Shown: piece after piece, positions 46,621-59,800 of the stretch
Layout: each line of letters begins with the position of its first letter
How positions within the stretch are numbered: the stretch's first letter is position 1
DNA from: Arachnopeziza araneosa
Lineage: Eukaryota > Ascomycota > Leotiomycetes > Helotiales > Arachnopezizaceae
Direction of reading: 5' to 3'
DNA length: 64,000 bases
Assembly: GCA_003988855.1 (NCBI GenBank)
Contig: QYAI01000014.1
Coordinates: 241,540-305,539, forward strand
The notes under the pieces: model-generated
What the model was told of the DNA's origin: nothing
What the model saw: the letters and a program-made list of their open reading frames with translations, nothing else
Databases searched by the model: none
Translations under genes and position numbers: made by a program

Positions 46621-48214
46621 TGCTTGCAATGCACGGTGCTTTATGGTCGGCGTTGTGGACCGCTGGCGCACTTCGTATGAACTTTAAAGCGACAGGGGCT
46701 TCTTTTTACGCAGAAATTACTTGGAGAAAATTCTTGTGCCTGTCACATAGCTTCTATTAAATGAAATGCTTCTTGTATTTAAGAAGAAATACAACGGACC
46801 TTAAGATATGAAAAGACTTCAACAAGTCTTAGTTATGTATGCTTGATGGAGTCTAGCAGAGACAAGCGATTCCATCCACATTATTTAAATGATCTAGGAA
46901 CATGATCATTGCATCCAAACTTCGTAAAGATCACGGTATTCCTCGTTTTCTAAATTTATCCATCATACTTATTGTAGCAACGCGTGTGACATGCTGTAGA
47001 AAAGAACAAATATCGAAGCAGTTACGCGGCTCATGAAGAGAGTAGCAATTTTGGCAACCTTGGGAGCATGGGTTGAACGGTTGTACATCTCTTGGTCCCT
47101 TCAACGAGTCAAGGTCCGGCTGGTGCCACGATTAACGTAGAAGCCACGTCTAGTGCAGGAGGGCTGCTTTTGTCCTAGTGCTTCTAGAAGAGTGGTTTGG
47201 GACCAAGAAACATGAAGATTCGCCTCGGCTCGTGCCGAAGTATGTGACCTAAAGTCTAGTAACACTGCACTAATGCAAAGGATACATTTAAATCATGTTC
47301 TTTCGGATGGCTGATGTGTTCAAACGTCTATGCTACATGAAGGACACTCTCACTCTATCCAGTCTAGATGTATTCGACCCATGCTCGTCATGGGCCAGCG
47401 AGTGTACTAGATGGTCGTACCCTATTTACCCTAGCCCGCAGTTATGCTTTTTAAGGTAGGCTTCAGATTTCATTCTGCTGCAATGCAGCTGTTGTGTAAT
47501 ATCATGTACGACTGGCATTCAAAGTGATAGGGAAAACTCCAACAGCAAGAGTGTTGACTTAAGAATACTATACTAGACATATCCCGAAGTATTTAAAGCG
47601 GCTTCAAGCCTGAGCAGGGCCTACTTGATTGGTGATAGAGCATTGCAGCGAATCTTTTGGCGTTGCACCAATGGGTGTCACCGTAAAGATACCAATTCCA
47701 TCAGATCAATAGATGTGCTTTTGATTAGAGCTGTCCTGAAATAAGTCCACAGTCAGCTTTATTTAGTATTGAAGTCCAGAATAAGATCTTCCGATACAAC
47801 CTGTCTGAAAACAATCAACCATGGGGGTCATATCCACACTTATGCGAAAATGGGCTGCGTTTGGGTGGAGAAAATTAGTTTTGTGTGACTGCTGTCCTCT
47901 TTCCCGTTCACTCTTTCCTCATGTTACCGCCCTCGATTCTTTTACTTGACGTGTTCTATTCCTAGAAGACTGTTTATATTATATTGATCTAAAGGAGGTA
48001 CAGTACGATTCTGTATAGCTTGAAGAGGCCAGCAAACAGACGGCCTTCATCTACTCCAGTAAGATCGCACCTAGACACTCGCTTCATGTCCTTTTCAAAG
48101 TCTAATTACAACAACTTTGCTTAGGATCAGCCACCCAGAGGTCATCACTTGAGAGACCGCAAGGGTCAACAACGAGTCGCCTCATGCTCTAGCTGCTGAA
48201 ATAGTTCTAGAAAA
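46621..48214. other. 1.6-kb gene-poor region between NOG1 and the methyltransferase
   Basis: Mostly AT-rich with many stops in all frames. One 39-codon minus-strand frame (47088-46969) has a hydrophobic core and is described as a finding. No repeat or RNA gene recognised. Confidence 0.4.
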
Positions 48215-49795
48215 TGGCGAGGTAAGACTATATTTCGAGACTGAGTCTCTGACCTTCAACATAACTCTGTATGTAGTCATCCGAATTTAGATACAGTAAG
48301 TCGCTTCCTTCCGGTATTGTTAAGAAGTCAGTGAGCTTCTCGGTGAATTTCATATATCTTGAGAATCTCGGTCCAACCTGCTTTGCAAGGATCAAGACGA
48401 CTGGAGCTTGAATTCTGAAGAATAATGGAAAGAGATTTCAATCGGTTCATATATCCGCTAACCACAGTATGTACAGGTCGCGCTCGATAACAGCTTTCTC
48501 GAGACCGAAATTCACCATAATAGGACATTCCAGTCCTATGCAATCAACAATAGAACATACTTCGCACCAATAGACGAGGTTCGACTGTCTTTGAAACTTT
48601 TCAGAATACATGCATAACCTGAATAGGAGGAAATCGAAAGACTAAATATTGAACACAATGTTCTGAGTAGGGTGTTCGACGGCAGACTTGTCTTCCCTCC
48701 TATTAATCGGCTTCGAAGGGTGCTCGATTGTGGATTTGGAACTGCTTCTTGGGCTTGTGAGGTGGCTATATCAAAACCAAACTGTGAAGTAAGTTGCCAT
48801 AACTTTTCACTTGAGAGCATAGCTGGGAAATTATTCGGAAGCCAAAACCTCTGTCCAAAGCTAATTGTACTTCGTAGGTTATCGGTGTTGACTGCAGTCC
48901 AGCTATGCGACCTGAAGAGGTCCCCGGAAATCTTTGGCTTCAGCAAGATGATCTGAATTCCAGGTAGTTTACTGGCGGATGTCTGCTTGACGGCATATTG
49001 GCTGATATCTACATCATAGATTTACATTTCCATCTAACAACTTCGACCTCGTTCACTCTCAGATTATGGCCTCCGGAATTCACTCGAATAGATGGACACA
49101 ATATGTGGCGGATATCTTTCGCGTTATAAGACCTGTATTTTCTTCCAACACCAATCTGGTACTCGTAGTAATTATGCAATATAGGGTGGATGGTGTCAAA
49201 TGGTTGAGATATATCTCAACGTACAGTCAGATAATGGAAGCTTGACAAACGGCAAGTACAGAACCTAATTCCAGAAGACACAACTACTAATGAAAGGAAA
49301 AATAAAGATCATGCATTATGCCAATGGAGCGCTAGGTACTTGCAAAGCCTAGAAGGTCTAAAGGACCTCAGAGTGCCACTTCGACTACCAGATCTAATGA
49401 GAGAAGCTGGCTTTGTCGACATTGAATACAGAATGATTCAGCTTCATACTTGCGGGTGGTCGACAGGTAAGTAGTGCAGTCATCAAGGGGATGGACGAAG
49501 AACCTAAGATGTTGCAAAAACAGAACAGCGGGACAAGGATATAGGAGAAGCCAACAGAGCAAACGTCCAGCGCCTCCTAGGATCCCTCGCCGTATATCCT
49601 CTTACGGAGATTCTAGGAATACCCATACAGGATGTACTACTCCTTATTGCCCAAGCACGACTTGAAGCAGACAATCCTATCTTTAAAGTATAGTAGCAAC
49701 CCATTTTATCCAGAAATATGAAGACACTAAACCATCCCCAGGCTTATTTCCCATTATATGTATGCATTGGCAGGAAGTCTCGTTCACGCAGGTAA
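48215..49795 (+). CDS. TAM-domain (LaeA-like/UMTA) SAM-dependent methyltransferase, ten exons
   Basis: Exons: 48215-48222, 48277-48295, 48468-48578, 48627-48788, 48878-48963, 49020-49134, 49185-49251, 49308-49466, 49524-49687, 49742-49795; 314 residues in frame. The N-terminal part has RTFQSYAINNRTYFAPIDEE, matching the usual R-x-Y-x-x-Y..Y..PNDE block. SAM motif I is VLDCGFGTASWACEVA, then VIGVDCSPAMRPEEVPGNLW, FDLVHSQIMASG, VIRPGGWCQMVEIY, LMREAGFVDIEYRM, and a C-terminal helix ending AYFPLYVCIGRK. These fungal enzymes include secondary-metabolism regulators and tailoring enzymes; the substrate is unknown and no biosynthetic cluster is next to it. Intron 7 uses a GC donor (49252). The first two exons (8 and 19 nt) are the least certain part. 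Confidence 0.8.
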
Positions 49796-51038
49796 CGCAT
49801 GAGGCGAAAGAGAGGGAAGATGCTCGGAGTGAGTTGCTCTGGCATGTCAGCACAGTTCAAACGTGATCGCATGACATACTCTCGTGTTTTCAGCCCAATT
49901 AGCAGGGTGATATTCAATAGACTATGATTAAATCCGAAGGATAACCAAGCGTCGTCCATTGTCTATTTTCAAACTAATCCAAGTTTTAGCTCGTCCAACA
50001 ATACAACTCTGTCACAGCAGTAGGCTTTCGACACGCGGGCAAAGAGTTTTGAAAATTAAAGAGTAGAGCGGTGCGATTTCCTAGAGTCCTGGGAAGGAGC
50101 AATGCAATCTGCTCGAAAGTCAAACTCTAGGCTTTGTAGCTTTTAAGGGCTCGAAACCTTCTTCGTGTCTCTGATTAGGCAGTTTGTTGCGAGCTAGTAA
50201 GCTTGTTGATCTGTTGGTGATGGTCCTTCGAAAAACTTCAGCCAAGGATGGATGCTGCAGCAGAGTTTTTGCAGAGCGTCTCAGGTAGAGTAGGAGGCAA
50301 TGAAGAGACGCCAACTGAGGTTCTCCATTGTGCAAACGAGATTTATGTTTGATTGTAGATGTGAATTGTTCGATGTCGAGTCTCGGTTAGGGTTTGAGAG
50401 GTTGGATTTCATGGCAGCACTTAGTTGGTGAGTTTGCCATGGAAACCTAGGGTAGCCAGTCTCCTTTCGTCCCCTCGCGTGACCACTTGAAGAATGGAAC
50501 CGTAGGTAGGTCCGAAGGTTATTTTATTTTTATCTTATTTTTGAAAAAGGTATGTTGAGTCGCTTCATTGCAAATGATCGGTCTGAATTAGAAGTAGTAA
50601 TTTAGCTGTCAAGCAAATGTGTTTCTTCATATAGTTTGTGGCTCTGCTCATCTGTTGTTCCTTTCCGCTCCTCTACTGGAATTATTCTCAGTACGGTTCC
50701 ATCCAAACATTTCCGCCACCGGAGCTTAGGCCCGGGTTAGGGAAGAGTCTGCTTCATCATAAGCTCTTTAACTTGTTTGCCGAGACTTTGTGCCCAATTT
50801 TGTCTGGCAGCAACGTCTGTGCGATGGGCCCCGCAGCAGAATGTTCTCATGTGATATGAAAGTATTACCTCCAGCCCAGGAACAAAAGCATCCTGAATGA
50901 GAAGTGCAATTATCGTAAATATTTCTACCCTTTGTGTTCGCCTCATGTACATGCTCGCTTCCTGTATCTGCAACGCCCTTCTCATGCACCCGAACCCGGA
51001 GGAAATCAAAAAGTAGCTAGCTAATATACATTGAAAAT
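49796..51038. other. 1.2-kb intergenic region, convergent 3' flanks
   Basis: Lies between the stop of the plus-strand methyltransferase and the stop of the minus-strand TMEM184 gene. Two minus-strand frames (49959-49744 and 50335-50120) were weighed and not accepted as genes. Nothing else recognised. Confidence 0.4.
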
Positions 51039-53461
51039 TCAGGGATTCTCGAGAGCGGGTTCTGATGGTCCTCCATCAGTCCAAACGTTTTCAAAAGCTT
51101 CGCCGTCAAGCCCATACTTTGGTTTAAGGACGACCGCTGGTTCTATCGCTGCTTTCCACTGTCGAGATTCTTCCACAACACCGAAATCGCCATTGTCTTC
51201 CCCTACAACAAACCTGCTGTCCGCACCATCTTTAGGATCTATGATGTCCGGGTCGTCAGTAGGCTCTATCGACAAGTTAGCATGAATTCCCAAGGTAGTT
51301 TTCGCAGGCAAGGAATGACGGCTTCGAGGAATCTCCATGATACCATTCAAAATTCGACTTTCAGCTAAAACGAAGAACGAAGAAGGGGCTTACCAAACCC
51401 CTCTCGAATATCATCTCCAGCATTGTCTCCATAGGTTCGTCTGTTCGTTCTATTAGCGTCACCTAGAGAAGCACAGATTATTGCATACACAAAACGTCTA
51501 GGTTCTGTTTCATTCCATCCTGCACTCCCCTCTTTTCTTGCTCGCACTCGTTCAGTATCCTCCGCTACTATATCCTCAACCACCAGATCGACCAACTGGC
51601 TCCTCTCTGATTTTGCTGAGCTTGATGCCGACGAGTGGTGGCGGAGCATTCCCTTTAGCGCTGGCGCTCTACCTTCCTCGTTATTCGATTTATCTTTCTG
51701 CTTCCCCTTCGAACTCATGTCTCTTCCTTTGATTTTGTTAGATTTATTTTTACGGCCAGTCTTCCTCGTAACATCTTCGACCGTCTCTCTGATATTACTT
51801 GCACGTCGAATCTCATTGTCACTAGATGGCTGCAATAAATTCCGGTTTGCAGACGTCGTCAGCAATCCAGGCGAAGCATTCAACCATCGTTCTCGAGATG
51901 CCTCATAAGCCGTAATCACCGGATACTAAACCGTTAGGAGGGCTCAAGGATTGCAGAAGAAGTTACTGACATTCCAATCACCATATTCTAATGCTCTTGC
52001 TCTCTCGTACAGCCGCTCATCGTCAAGATCCAGTGCCTGCTCGTCCACGCTTCCATTATCAAAGCCCACATATTGCCCGTCCTTAGAATGCGACTTCGAT
52101 GGCGATGTGCTGCGGGGACGGCTTGATGCTCCATCGCTAGTTAATAGAGGTGTCCTTGCATTAACTTCACCTGGCTTAGGAATCCAATATTTCCCTTTGC
52201 CACCTCGCTCGTATCGCATGCCTTCCATCATTCTAGCAACCCGTGATGACGACCCCTCGTGTGCAAGTACGTTATCGCCAGAGTCGAATAGACGATACTC
52301 ATACTTATTGCCACTAAAGGTCTCTTTGGTGTCTTCGATAAGGTCTCGTGCTCCAAAAGAGTCCCGGAGTGCATATTTGACAGGCATTCTGGCAGCGGAT
52401 ATCGTAGCATCAGCGTAATCATGCCAGGAGAACGCATACCAGTGTGCAACTGCAAATATGGGCATCTCCATACATATCAACGCGTCTTGAATTGCTGCTG
52501 CAAGGTTATCTGAAGTATAGCCTTCGACGTTATCTGGGATAGCGCCTAGCCAAACCAGAATAGCCAGAAAGAAGCCTTGCCAGTACGATGCAAATATAAT
52601 TAACTTGACACACAAAAACTTTGGGACTGGACGAAAGGGCTGTAAATCTTTCGACATGCAGACCCAAAACATTCCTAGGGAATACAGACTGAGAGTAACG
52701 CTTATATTATAAGCAATACCACTCCACATATAGCCCGAGTCCAGGGCAAGATCACCTTCTTTGTAGGTTCCTGTAGCTTTCATAACTATAGAAGCAAGGC
52801 CAAGAATCGGTTTCAACCAGGCGTATTGTAAGATTCCACGCTTAATGGCCAGAAATATATGAGGGTCAGATATATCAACGGCTGAGAGGCAGTGTTTGAG
52901 AGGCCATAAATGGTGGACTGGCTCTCTTCCATGCATCATAATGATCAGAGCCCGTTCTCCGCCAAGGAAGTTGATCAGAAGCTGGAAGAACGTATAGATT
53001 GTGAAGGCCTAAAAGAAGTGAGAAATCTCGTTAAGAGCGGAGAGGAAATGTCTTTACCTCATAGATATCGCGTATCGGATCTACGAACATAGCTGCTTTC
53101 AACGAAACAATGCTGGACCACGAAGACAAGGAATAGATAGGTACCCTAATTACATCAGCTTGGACTGTAGATAGAATGGCGAGTCAGGCAGACATAAGTA
53201 GAATCCGGACAACATATCTCTGAAGGAGAGGTTTGCGGTAGTTCTTGCTATTTTAAAATCAGTATTGGGAGGTCGCTCAAGGGCTAGATGCGTACGTCTG
53301 AAGCCATATTGATCTATTGACGAGATAGAGTGATTAGCAGTCAGAATTGAGAGCATCGAAAATGAGTAAGCTTACACAATAGAAAGTAGAGAAGCTACTA
53401 AAGAAGCAACTCCTGCTATAATAATCGTAGCTCTTGTCAGCTTTTCGCCAGTGCCAGACAT
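51039..53461 (-). CDS. TMEM184 / organic solute transporter Ost-alpha family membrane protein
   Basis: Seven exons on the minus strand: 53461-53376, 53313-53296, 53247-53194, 53145-53058, 53008-51971, 51925-51394, 51364-51039, about 713 residues. The N-terminal half has about seven hydrophobic segments, starting IIIAGVASLVASLLSIV. It holds family landmarks RYVVRILLMVPIYSLSSW, FVDPIRDIYEAFTIY, NFLGGERALI and later ICMEMPIFAVAHWYAFSW. The C-terminal half is cytosolic, low complexity and basic, ending in EESRQWK and KPKYGL blocks that recur in fungal members. The family is linked to solute or bile-acid transport in animals; the fungal role is not established, and vacuole or endosome location is likely only by analogy. 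Junctions 1-5 are well supported by frame. The last one needs a 29-nt intron or an alternative splice and is doubtful. Confidence 0.88.
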
Positions 53462-53862
53462 TTCGAAGAAATGTTACAATGACGTTGCGCTGAACCAGGA
53501 CTGGAAATCAGGCTGGCTGATAACGGTTTCACTTGGTGGCAAGTTTTGTGTCTCGCCTGTTTAGCATGGTGGAGTGGGTTGATCAACCAAGATGAGAAGA
53601 GGTGATGAGTGAAGATCGATAAGGTATGCAGGTATTCTTCGTCAACGTAGCCTTGCGAAGCCTCGCCAAAACATCAGTCAACGCCGGCATCTTTACAGTA
53701 ACTTCCAACGTCTTGCAATTCATATCGATCTCTTTAGCTGCAATTCAAGAGTTCCATACCCAAGCGACTACTTGCACACAGCGAGCGCATTAGCATGGAG
53801 ATCAGGATCACCATGAGCTAGAAGCTGTGATAGCTTCCTCACAGTCTCTCCCAAGTGAGAAG
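53462..53862. promoter_or_regulatory. Divergent promoter between TMEM184-like gene and CSF1
   Basis: 401 bases between two starts that point apart. No clear TATA box and no coding sequence seen. Confidence 0.5.
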
Positions 53863-56800
53863 ATGTTAGGAGCGTTAACGACCTCGCCCCTTAGGCAAGA
53901 TTTGGGTTTCAATTGGTAAGAACGTATTTAATGCTTAGAAGTAACTCACTGAATTCATCATAGGGTTTTCCTTGTCGAGCTTATTGTCTGTGGGATTCTG
54001 TATGACCTATTCACACTCCCAAAATGCTCAGCTAAATATTTCCTAGAACCCTCTTCTTTCTTTTCTACTTCAATCGCGTTTTTGCAACCCTTATATCGTA
54101 CGGCTTACGAGCTTGGACCTGGCACCGATATCGAGTTTTCGTCGACGTCCAGGCTTTGCAGATCTCCCTCCTTGGCGGGAGAGTGTTTTTCAAAGGCTTC
54201 AAGTATCATGGGAATAATGAGACGATATTTATTCAAAGTGGTTTTGTAACTTGGTGTTACTGGCTCCGCAATGTCAGGCAGTTGGATGTTGGCCAAGATC
54301 AAAAAGTCAAGCCTGGACGAACATCTATGGACTCTGAGAAAGGAAATGTTGAAACCCATGCAACTCTGCCTAAGAAATCCACGAAACAAAATGCTTCTAA
54401 GCAGCTGCCATGTCGTCTTCAAGTTTCTCTCAAAGGTGTTGAATGGTTCGTCTACAATCGAAGTGCGGCTTATGATGCCGTTGCAGCAAGCTTCACAAAA
54501 GAAAACGATGTGAATGTTGAGACTTGCCCTCATGAGGAAGAAAATGATGGGGCTGGGGGGGATTTGAGAAAGAGGCAAAATTTAAAGAAATTCGGCGAAA
54601 ACAAGGCTCCCCCAGAGGCATTATTATCAGAATCACAATTTCAAAAGACAGATGAAAAGATTGAACATGAACTTCGGCCAGCGGATCAAAATTCCCAGAT
54701 ATCATCTTCGGATCTCAATACAGAAGCTGAACAAAGCAGTGCTTACCTTCGTGGTAGCCCAGATAGTGCCTTCATTCTCCGCTTTCTTCCTATTTACATA
54801 GAATGCGAAAAGGCAGCGGTTGTTCTCGGAAATCAGAATACTAAGACTGTACTCATCACGAAAACTGACAGATTCACCGGGGAGATCAATGCTGCGAACT
54901 CAACAAGCCTGGATCAATATAAACAGTTGCTGGACATTCAATTCGAACATACGGTCATCCAGATGAAACCTAATGATGATTTCAAAGAAGATCAAGACAG
55001 AGCTGCATCTCGGATCAAGCGTAGTAATTGCGGCCTGCAACATGATCCTGCACAACATCTTCACAGCCACTCCTTTCTCCATCGTCAGCGCCGGAAAATG
55101 TGGCATGGGTTACAAGACCTTGTTCCAGCCTTTCGAAGCTCTGTAGAGAGTCTCTCTTCGAATTTAAATGGGTCTACAGGGAAAGGGGCACAAACTCAAC
55201 TACAGTCAAGCAGTTGGCAAGGGCTTTCTCGATATTTAGATGAGAACGATCATGACGATAAGGCCCGGTGGTCTTCAACTGAGTACGCAACAGTTTCCAC
55301 TATTTTAGACAGCTCTGATGCTAGTATGCGCTTCTACTGGGATATTGTTGGTACTGTCCAAGAGCCGTCGCAAACAAAACCTAAAGGAGAAGGAATATCC
55401 AGCAACATTAATGGAGATCATCCGCCTGAATGGGGGATCAATCTATCATTTGGAGGTGCAACAGTCAACTATGGTCCTTGGGCGGATAGGCAGCGGGCGG
55501 AGATACAACGAGTCTTCTTCCCAAGCCTCTCTAAGGATGCAACTCCGGGTAAGCGACTCGTCCCTGGTGAGCACAGGGTGGCGACGGAATTCAAATTGTA
55601 CATCGAGTTCAATGAAGAGACCATATTTCGAATTCCAATCAAAGAGGAGTCCAAAAATTGGAAATGGACGAAGCAGGTAGATTCTATGGGCCCTCGACCT
55701 GGAGACCACAAGCGATCCAGAAAATCCAGTCGAAAACGGAAAGGAGACAAGGCAACTTTAGGGCCCGATGTGCGACCCTTCGGTTGGCTCGACATTAAAG
55801 TCGGGGCAAATGCAATGATCAAGTATAGAATGGACATGGCTGCCGGTCAATCTGGTTACTCGAATTACCTTGAGCTCGATCTACCTAGTACAGAAATTAC
55901 TACAAGTGTGAATCATGGGCTTCTCTGGAGGTCGCTTCGTAATCGAATATCTTGCGATCTCTCCAATCCCCTGCAATGGAATGGCCAACGCACCTGGAAG
56001 TTCACTATTGATAGCGAAAACCTAGAGCTTTTTATCCTACGCGAACATATTTTCTTGCTTGTAGATCTAGTCGATGACTGGGCAAGCGGACCGCCACCCG
56101 AATACCTTACATTTTCTCCATTTCAATACTTAGTCAACCTTCGCCTCAATGACTTCAAATTATACCTCAACGTCAATGATTCCAATATTATCAACAATCC
56201 CTCAGATTTTGATGACAACACTTTCATCATCATTTTCGGAACAACACTCGCGGCCGATGTTCGTATTCCCATTGACAAATACAGGCCATACCAAAATGAA
56301 ATATCTTTCAATTTCAATACCCAGCATGCTGGCCTCGGCCTCCATGTACCTCCTTGGAACACGCAGGCAACGTTCCTGCAATCTACCGAGTTGGCCACCC
56401 TGGCAGAACTCGTAGTCACTGGACGGTACCAGTATTGTTCGACAACATCTTCGAGTAATACAGACACATTACTGCTCGATGTCAATGGCCAGTCTACATC
56501 TGCCATATTCTACGGTTTCGTGATTCGATACTTCCTCAAAATCAAGGATAATTATTTTGGGGACGATATTCGTTTCAAAACGCTCGAGGAGTACCAAGAA
56601 ATCCTACGTTTCCGGAATGGAGCTGAAGGTATTGCAAACATGCAACCGCCTCACAAAAAATCAAATGACTTGGATGTTATCTTGACAATTTCTGCAGATG
56701 ACTCAAGTGTCATTCTTCCTTCGAATCTATATTCTGCCAAAAACCACGTCCGTGTAGAGGTTGCGCATATTTCGGGGGATTTGAGATTTACCAATTATTA

Positions 56801-59800
56801 CATGGACGTAGATATTATTCTCAGCCCTCTCGCGTTTTCGCAAGTTGGTGGAGCACAGTCAACAACACCAATCAGTTCCGCCTCAGGTACACAAATATTT
56901 GTGGATGGTATTACTGTATCTGGAAACAGGCTTTTTGGACTTCCTCCAACTGAACCAACTTATGTCTGCAACTGGGATTTCTCTGTCGGTGCTGTAACCG
57001 GAGAATGTACTACGGATTTTCTGGGTCAGTTGATCAACGGAGGAAGGGCTTTCGCTTTTTCATTTGATGATGATGAGAATGCCTTACCTTCAATATCCCC
57101 AGAAGTTTTGCATGATGTTACATTCCTTCGCACATCGGTTGAGTCTGTTCGACTATGGCTGCATGTGGAAGAAGCCGCAATCCTCGTAGGCTCCGCAACT
57201 ATATCGATTAGTTTCAACGATTGGGCCTTTTCCCACTTTTCTAAAAAACTCAAAGTCTTGATTCCCAATTTACATTTCAGTTGTGTTGACGAGGAATCAG
57301 CTTCAAGACGCAGATCCAGAATCCATCATCTAGTTGAAACCCATGCCTTGATTCAAACAACTTTATCATTATCTATAATCCAAAGACAGCTTGGGTTTAT
57401 GGAGGATCGCCAGTTGCAGCAGGAACACATAAAACGCCATGATCAGCGAACACATCGTGGAGAATTCCTTGTCCGTGATGAGCTTCTTGATGACTCAATG
57501 CTAACCGCTGTTGATCCACCCGCAATGTTTCCTCCACCATTGCCGGTTCCTGTTTGTCCTGACAACAGTATTTCGCATAAGCAACCAATAAACCCAAGCT
57601 TTGACCGTCAAAAATTTGTTCATAAGCACTCGTTCAGGTCGATGGACTCCTACAGCCATGAAAGCAACCCTAAAAGGCATTCCCACAGTTTGCTTCGAAA
57701 TAGTGACCCGGCTTCAGCTGATATACGCTTCCTGGGCATTCAAAAGGATACTGGACCTAGTCATCAAGCCATAAGAGATCTTTCAACATCAACTGGAAGG
57801 CAGTCCTCGTTTTATAGTGCAGTCGGTGAGCATCGTGTAATGCCGTCAACGACTGTCACGTTTTCAAGTTCCTATACTATGCCCCACTTTCCTCTAGATG
57901 GGGTTGAGCCGGACCCTAGAGACCTGCCAAACGTGGATCCTAACCCAGATGGTATATCGCGGCTGCTTCAGGGAAGCCTTGGACTGGACAATACAACTTC
58001 TCACTGGTTCACCGAGGATTTTTCGCAACTCAGCATCATTATCGAGTTTCCTGGTGGGATACGAGGTGTCTTCGACCCTGAAGCTGCTCGTACAGTTGCA
58101 AACCTATCCAAGGCTATTCAACAAGTCGACCCAGTTGATATTTTGGACCAATTACAAGTCGACGTAATCAGCGAGATTCTCAAAATTAATAAACACAAGA
58201 CCTTGAGATCGACAACTCTAGACCTTGGCATTCATGCTCCGTCTGTCAATCTACGATTCTTAAATCCTTCAAGTATCACAGATTCTGTAGGAAACAGCCA
58301 GCAAACACGCGATCAATATGATATTAGGATATCCGCCCTTAGCACCACGTACAGGTCCAAGCCCAGCGCTGTTAATACCGATATATCTGGAGCTGTAGAC
58401 ACAGCATTCACTGGTCATATGTCGATTGCATCAGCCGGGTTTACCGTCAAAGAAACATACAGTGGCATTGATAACCCAGAAGCCGCTGTCAATTGTGTGT
58501 TTGATGACATTGTTCTCTGGGCATCTTCTCAAGCAGAAACAGTGATGAATCTCTCATTCCGAGAAACCCAGCTCTCAACTGCTGGCGATAAAGTTGAGTA
58601 TCTTGCTGCTTTACTAGATCGCACGCAGACTCTAGCTGAAGATCTTATACGGGACTTTTCAACTCTACAAGGTCGGCGACGCTATCAACTTCAGCTTCTC
58701 ACCTTTCTTATCGCTACAGCTGGGCAAGCAGCGACTGATCCTTTGTTTTTAACAAGACCATCATACGTGCTACGGTCTGCCACGGATCATATTCGAACTA
58801 GCGATTCCTGGAAGATTGTTACCCGCCTACACCATATGTTCTCAAGCCTTGATCGCATGGCTCAAGAGGATATTGCTGCCCGTTGCCTGAGCAACACACA
58901 AGACCTCCCATCAAACTCCCAAGAACTTGTCATTGCAAGTTTCAACCAGTGGAGAAGTTGGGATCTTAATAATCTTCTTTCCTGTCTTGCAATGGCAAAA
59001 ATCTATGCTCAGAAATTTGAGTCTAATATGCTACCATTAAAAAAACGCCCTGCTAGATTATTTGTCCAAGCCAAGTGTATTCGTGTAGTGATTGATCCGG
59101 GTCCAAAGCAGAATGAGATAGCTATATTCGATCTTGATATCGCACTGAGTAACAGAATAGCATCATCTGTTAAGGATGTTGGCCCACACACACAGGCCCA
59201 GCTCATTCAGACAACCCTTGTAAATGTGTACCTCGCAGACATTTCAATACACCTTAATTGGGAACTTTGTGAGATAGCTGAAAGTATCTTACGGCTCTAT
59301 CCGGAGGACAAAGTCCAGGAGGGAGCACAGTTTGGCGAAACTCATACTAAGAACCCTCAGGAGACTTTCTCTAGGATAGAACATGATGTACAAGTGATGA
59401 TCGCAACTGAGAAGACGTCTATCGCGTTAGATACCATCAACATCGGGATCACCTCGATCAGCAACGGCTTCAAGGCATCATTTGCAATGAACAGCCGAGA
59501 ATTGAGTGAAAGTGATAATATCGCAACTCTTATACTTACAGCCGACGCAATTACCATGAAGTTCAAATGCCAATCACAGTATTTAAGCATCTTTCAACTA
59601 CAACTTCCAAGTATATTTCTCTCATCAACCCAACTTAGTGATAGAGAACGAACTAACATCCTACGACTTGCTGGGAACTGTCAAAAATTGTCACTTGACG
59701 TCAAGCAAGATATTTTGGCCTTTCTAGAGGTCATTGATCTTCTTATTGCGGACGAAGTTACGAATTTTTATCGTTTCAAGCAAATTAGCGCTGGTAATAT

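Noticed and set aside
49744..49959. 71-codon minus-strand frame opposite the methyltransferase 3' end
   Set aside because: It overlaps the last methyltransferase exon on the other strand and shows no family features or leader.
50120..50335. Minus-strand frame with presequence-like Arg/Ser-rich residues
   Set aside because: No in-frame ATG at its start; the only nearby ATG reads another frame and soon stops. I found no splice that supplies a start.
54105..54578. 157-codon minus-strand frame under the CSF1 start
   Set aside because: It is the antisense shadow of the well-supported CSF1 N-terminal coding sequence.
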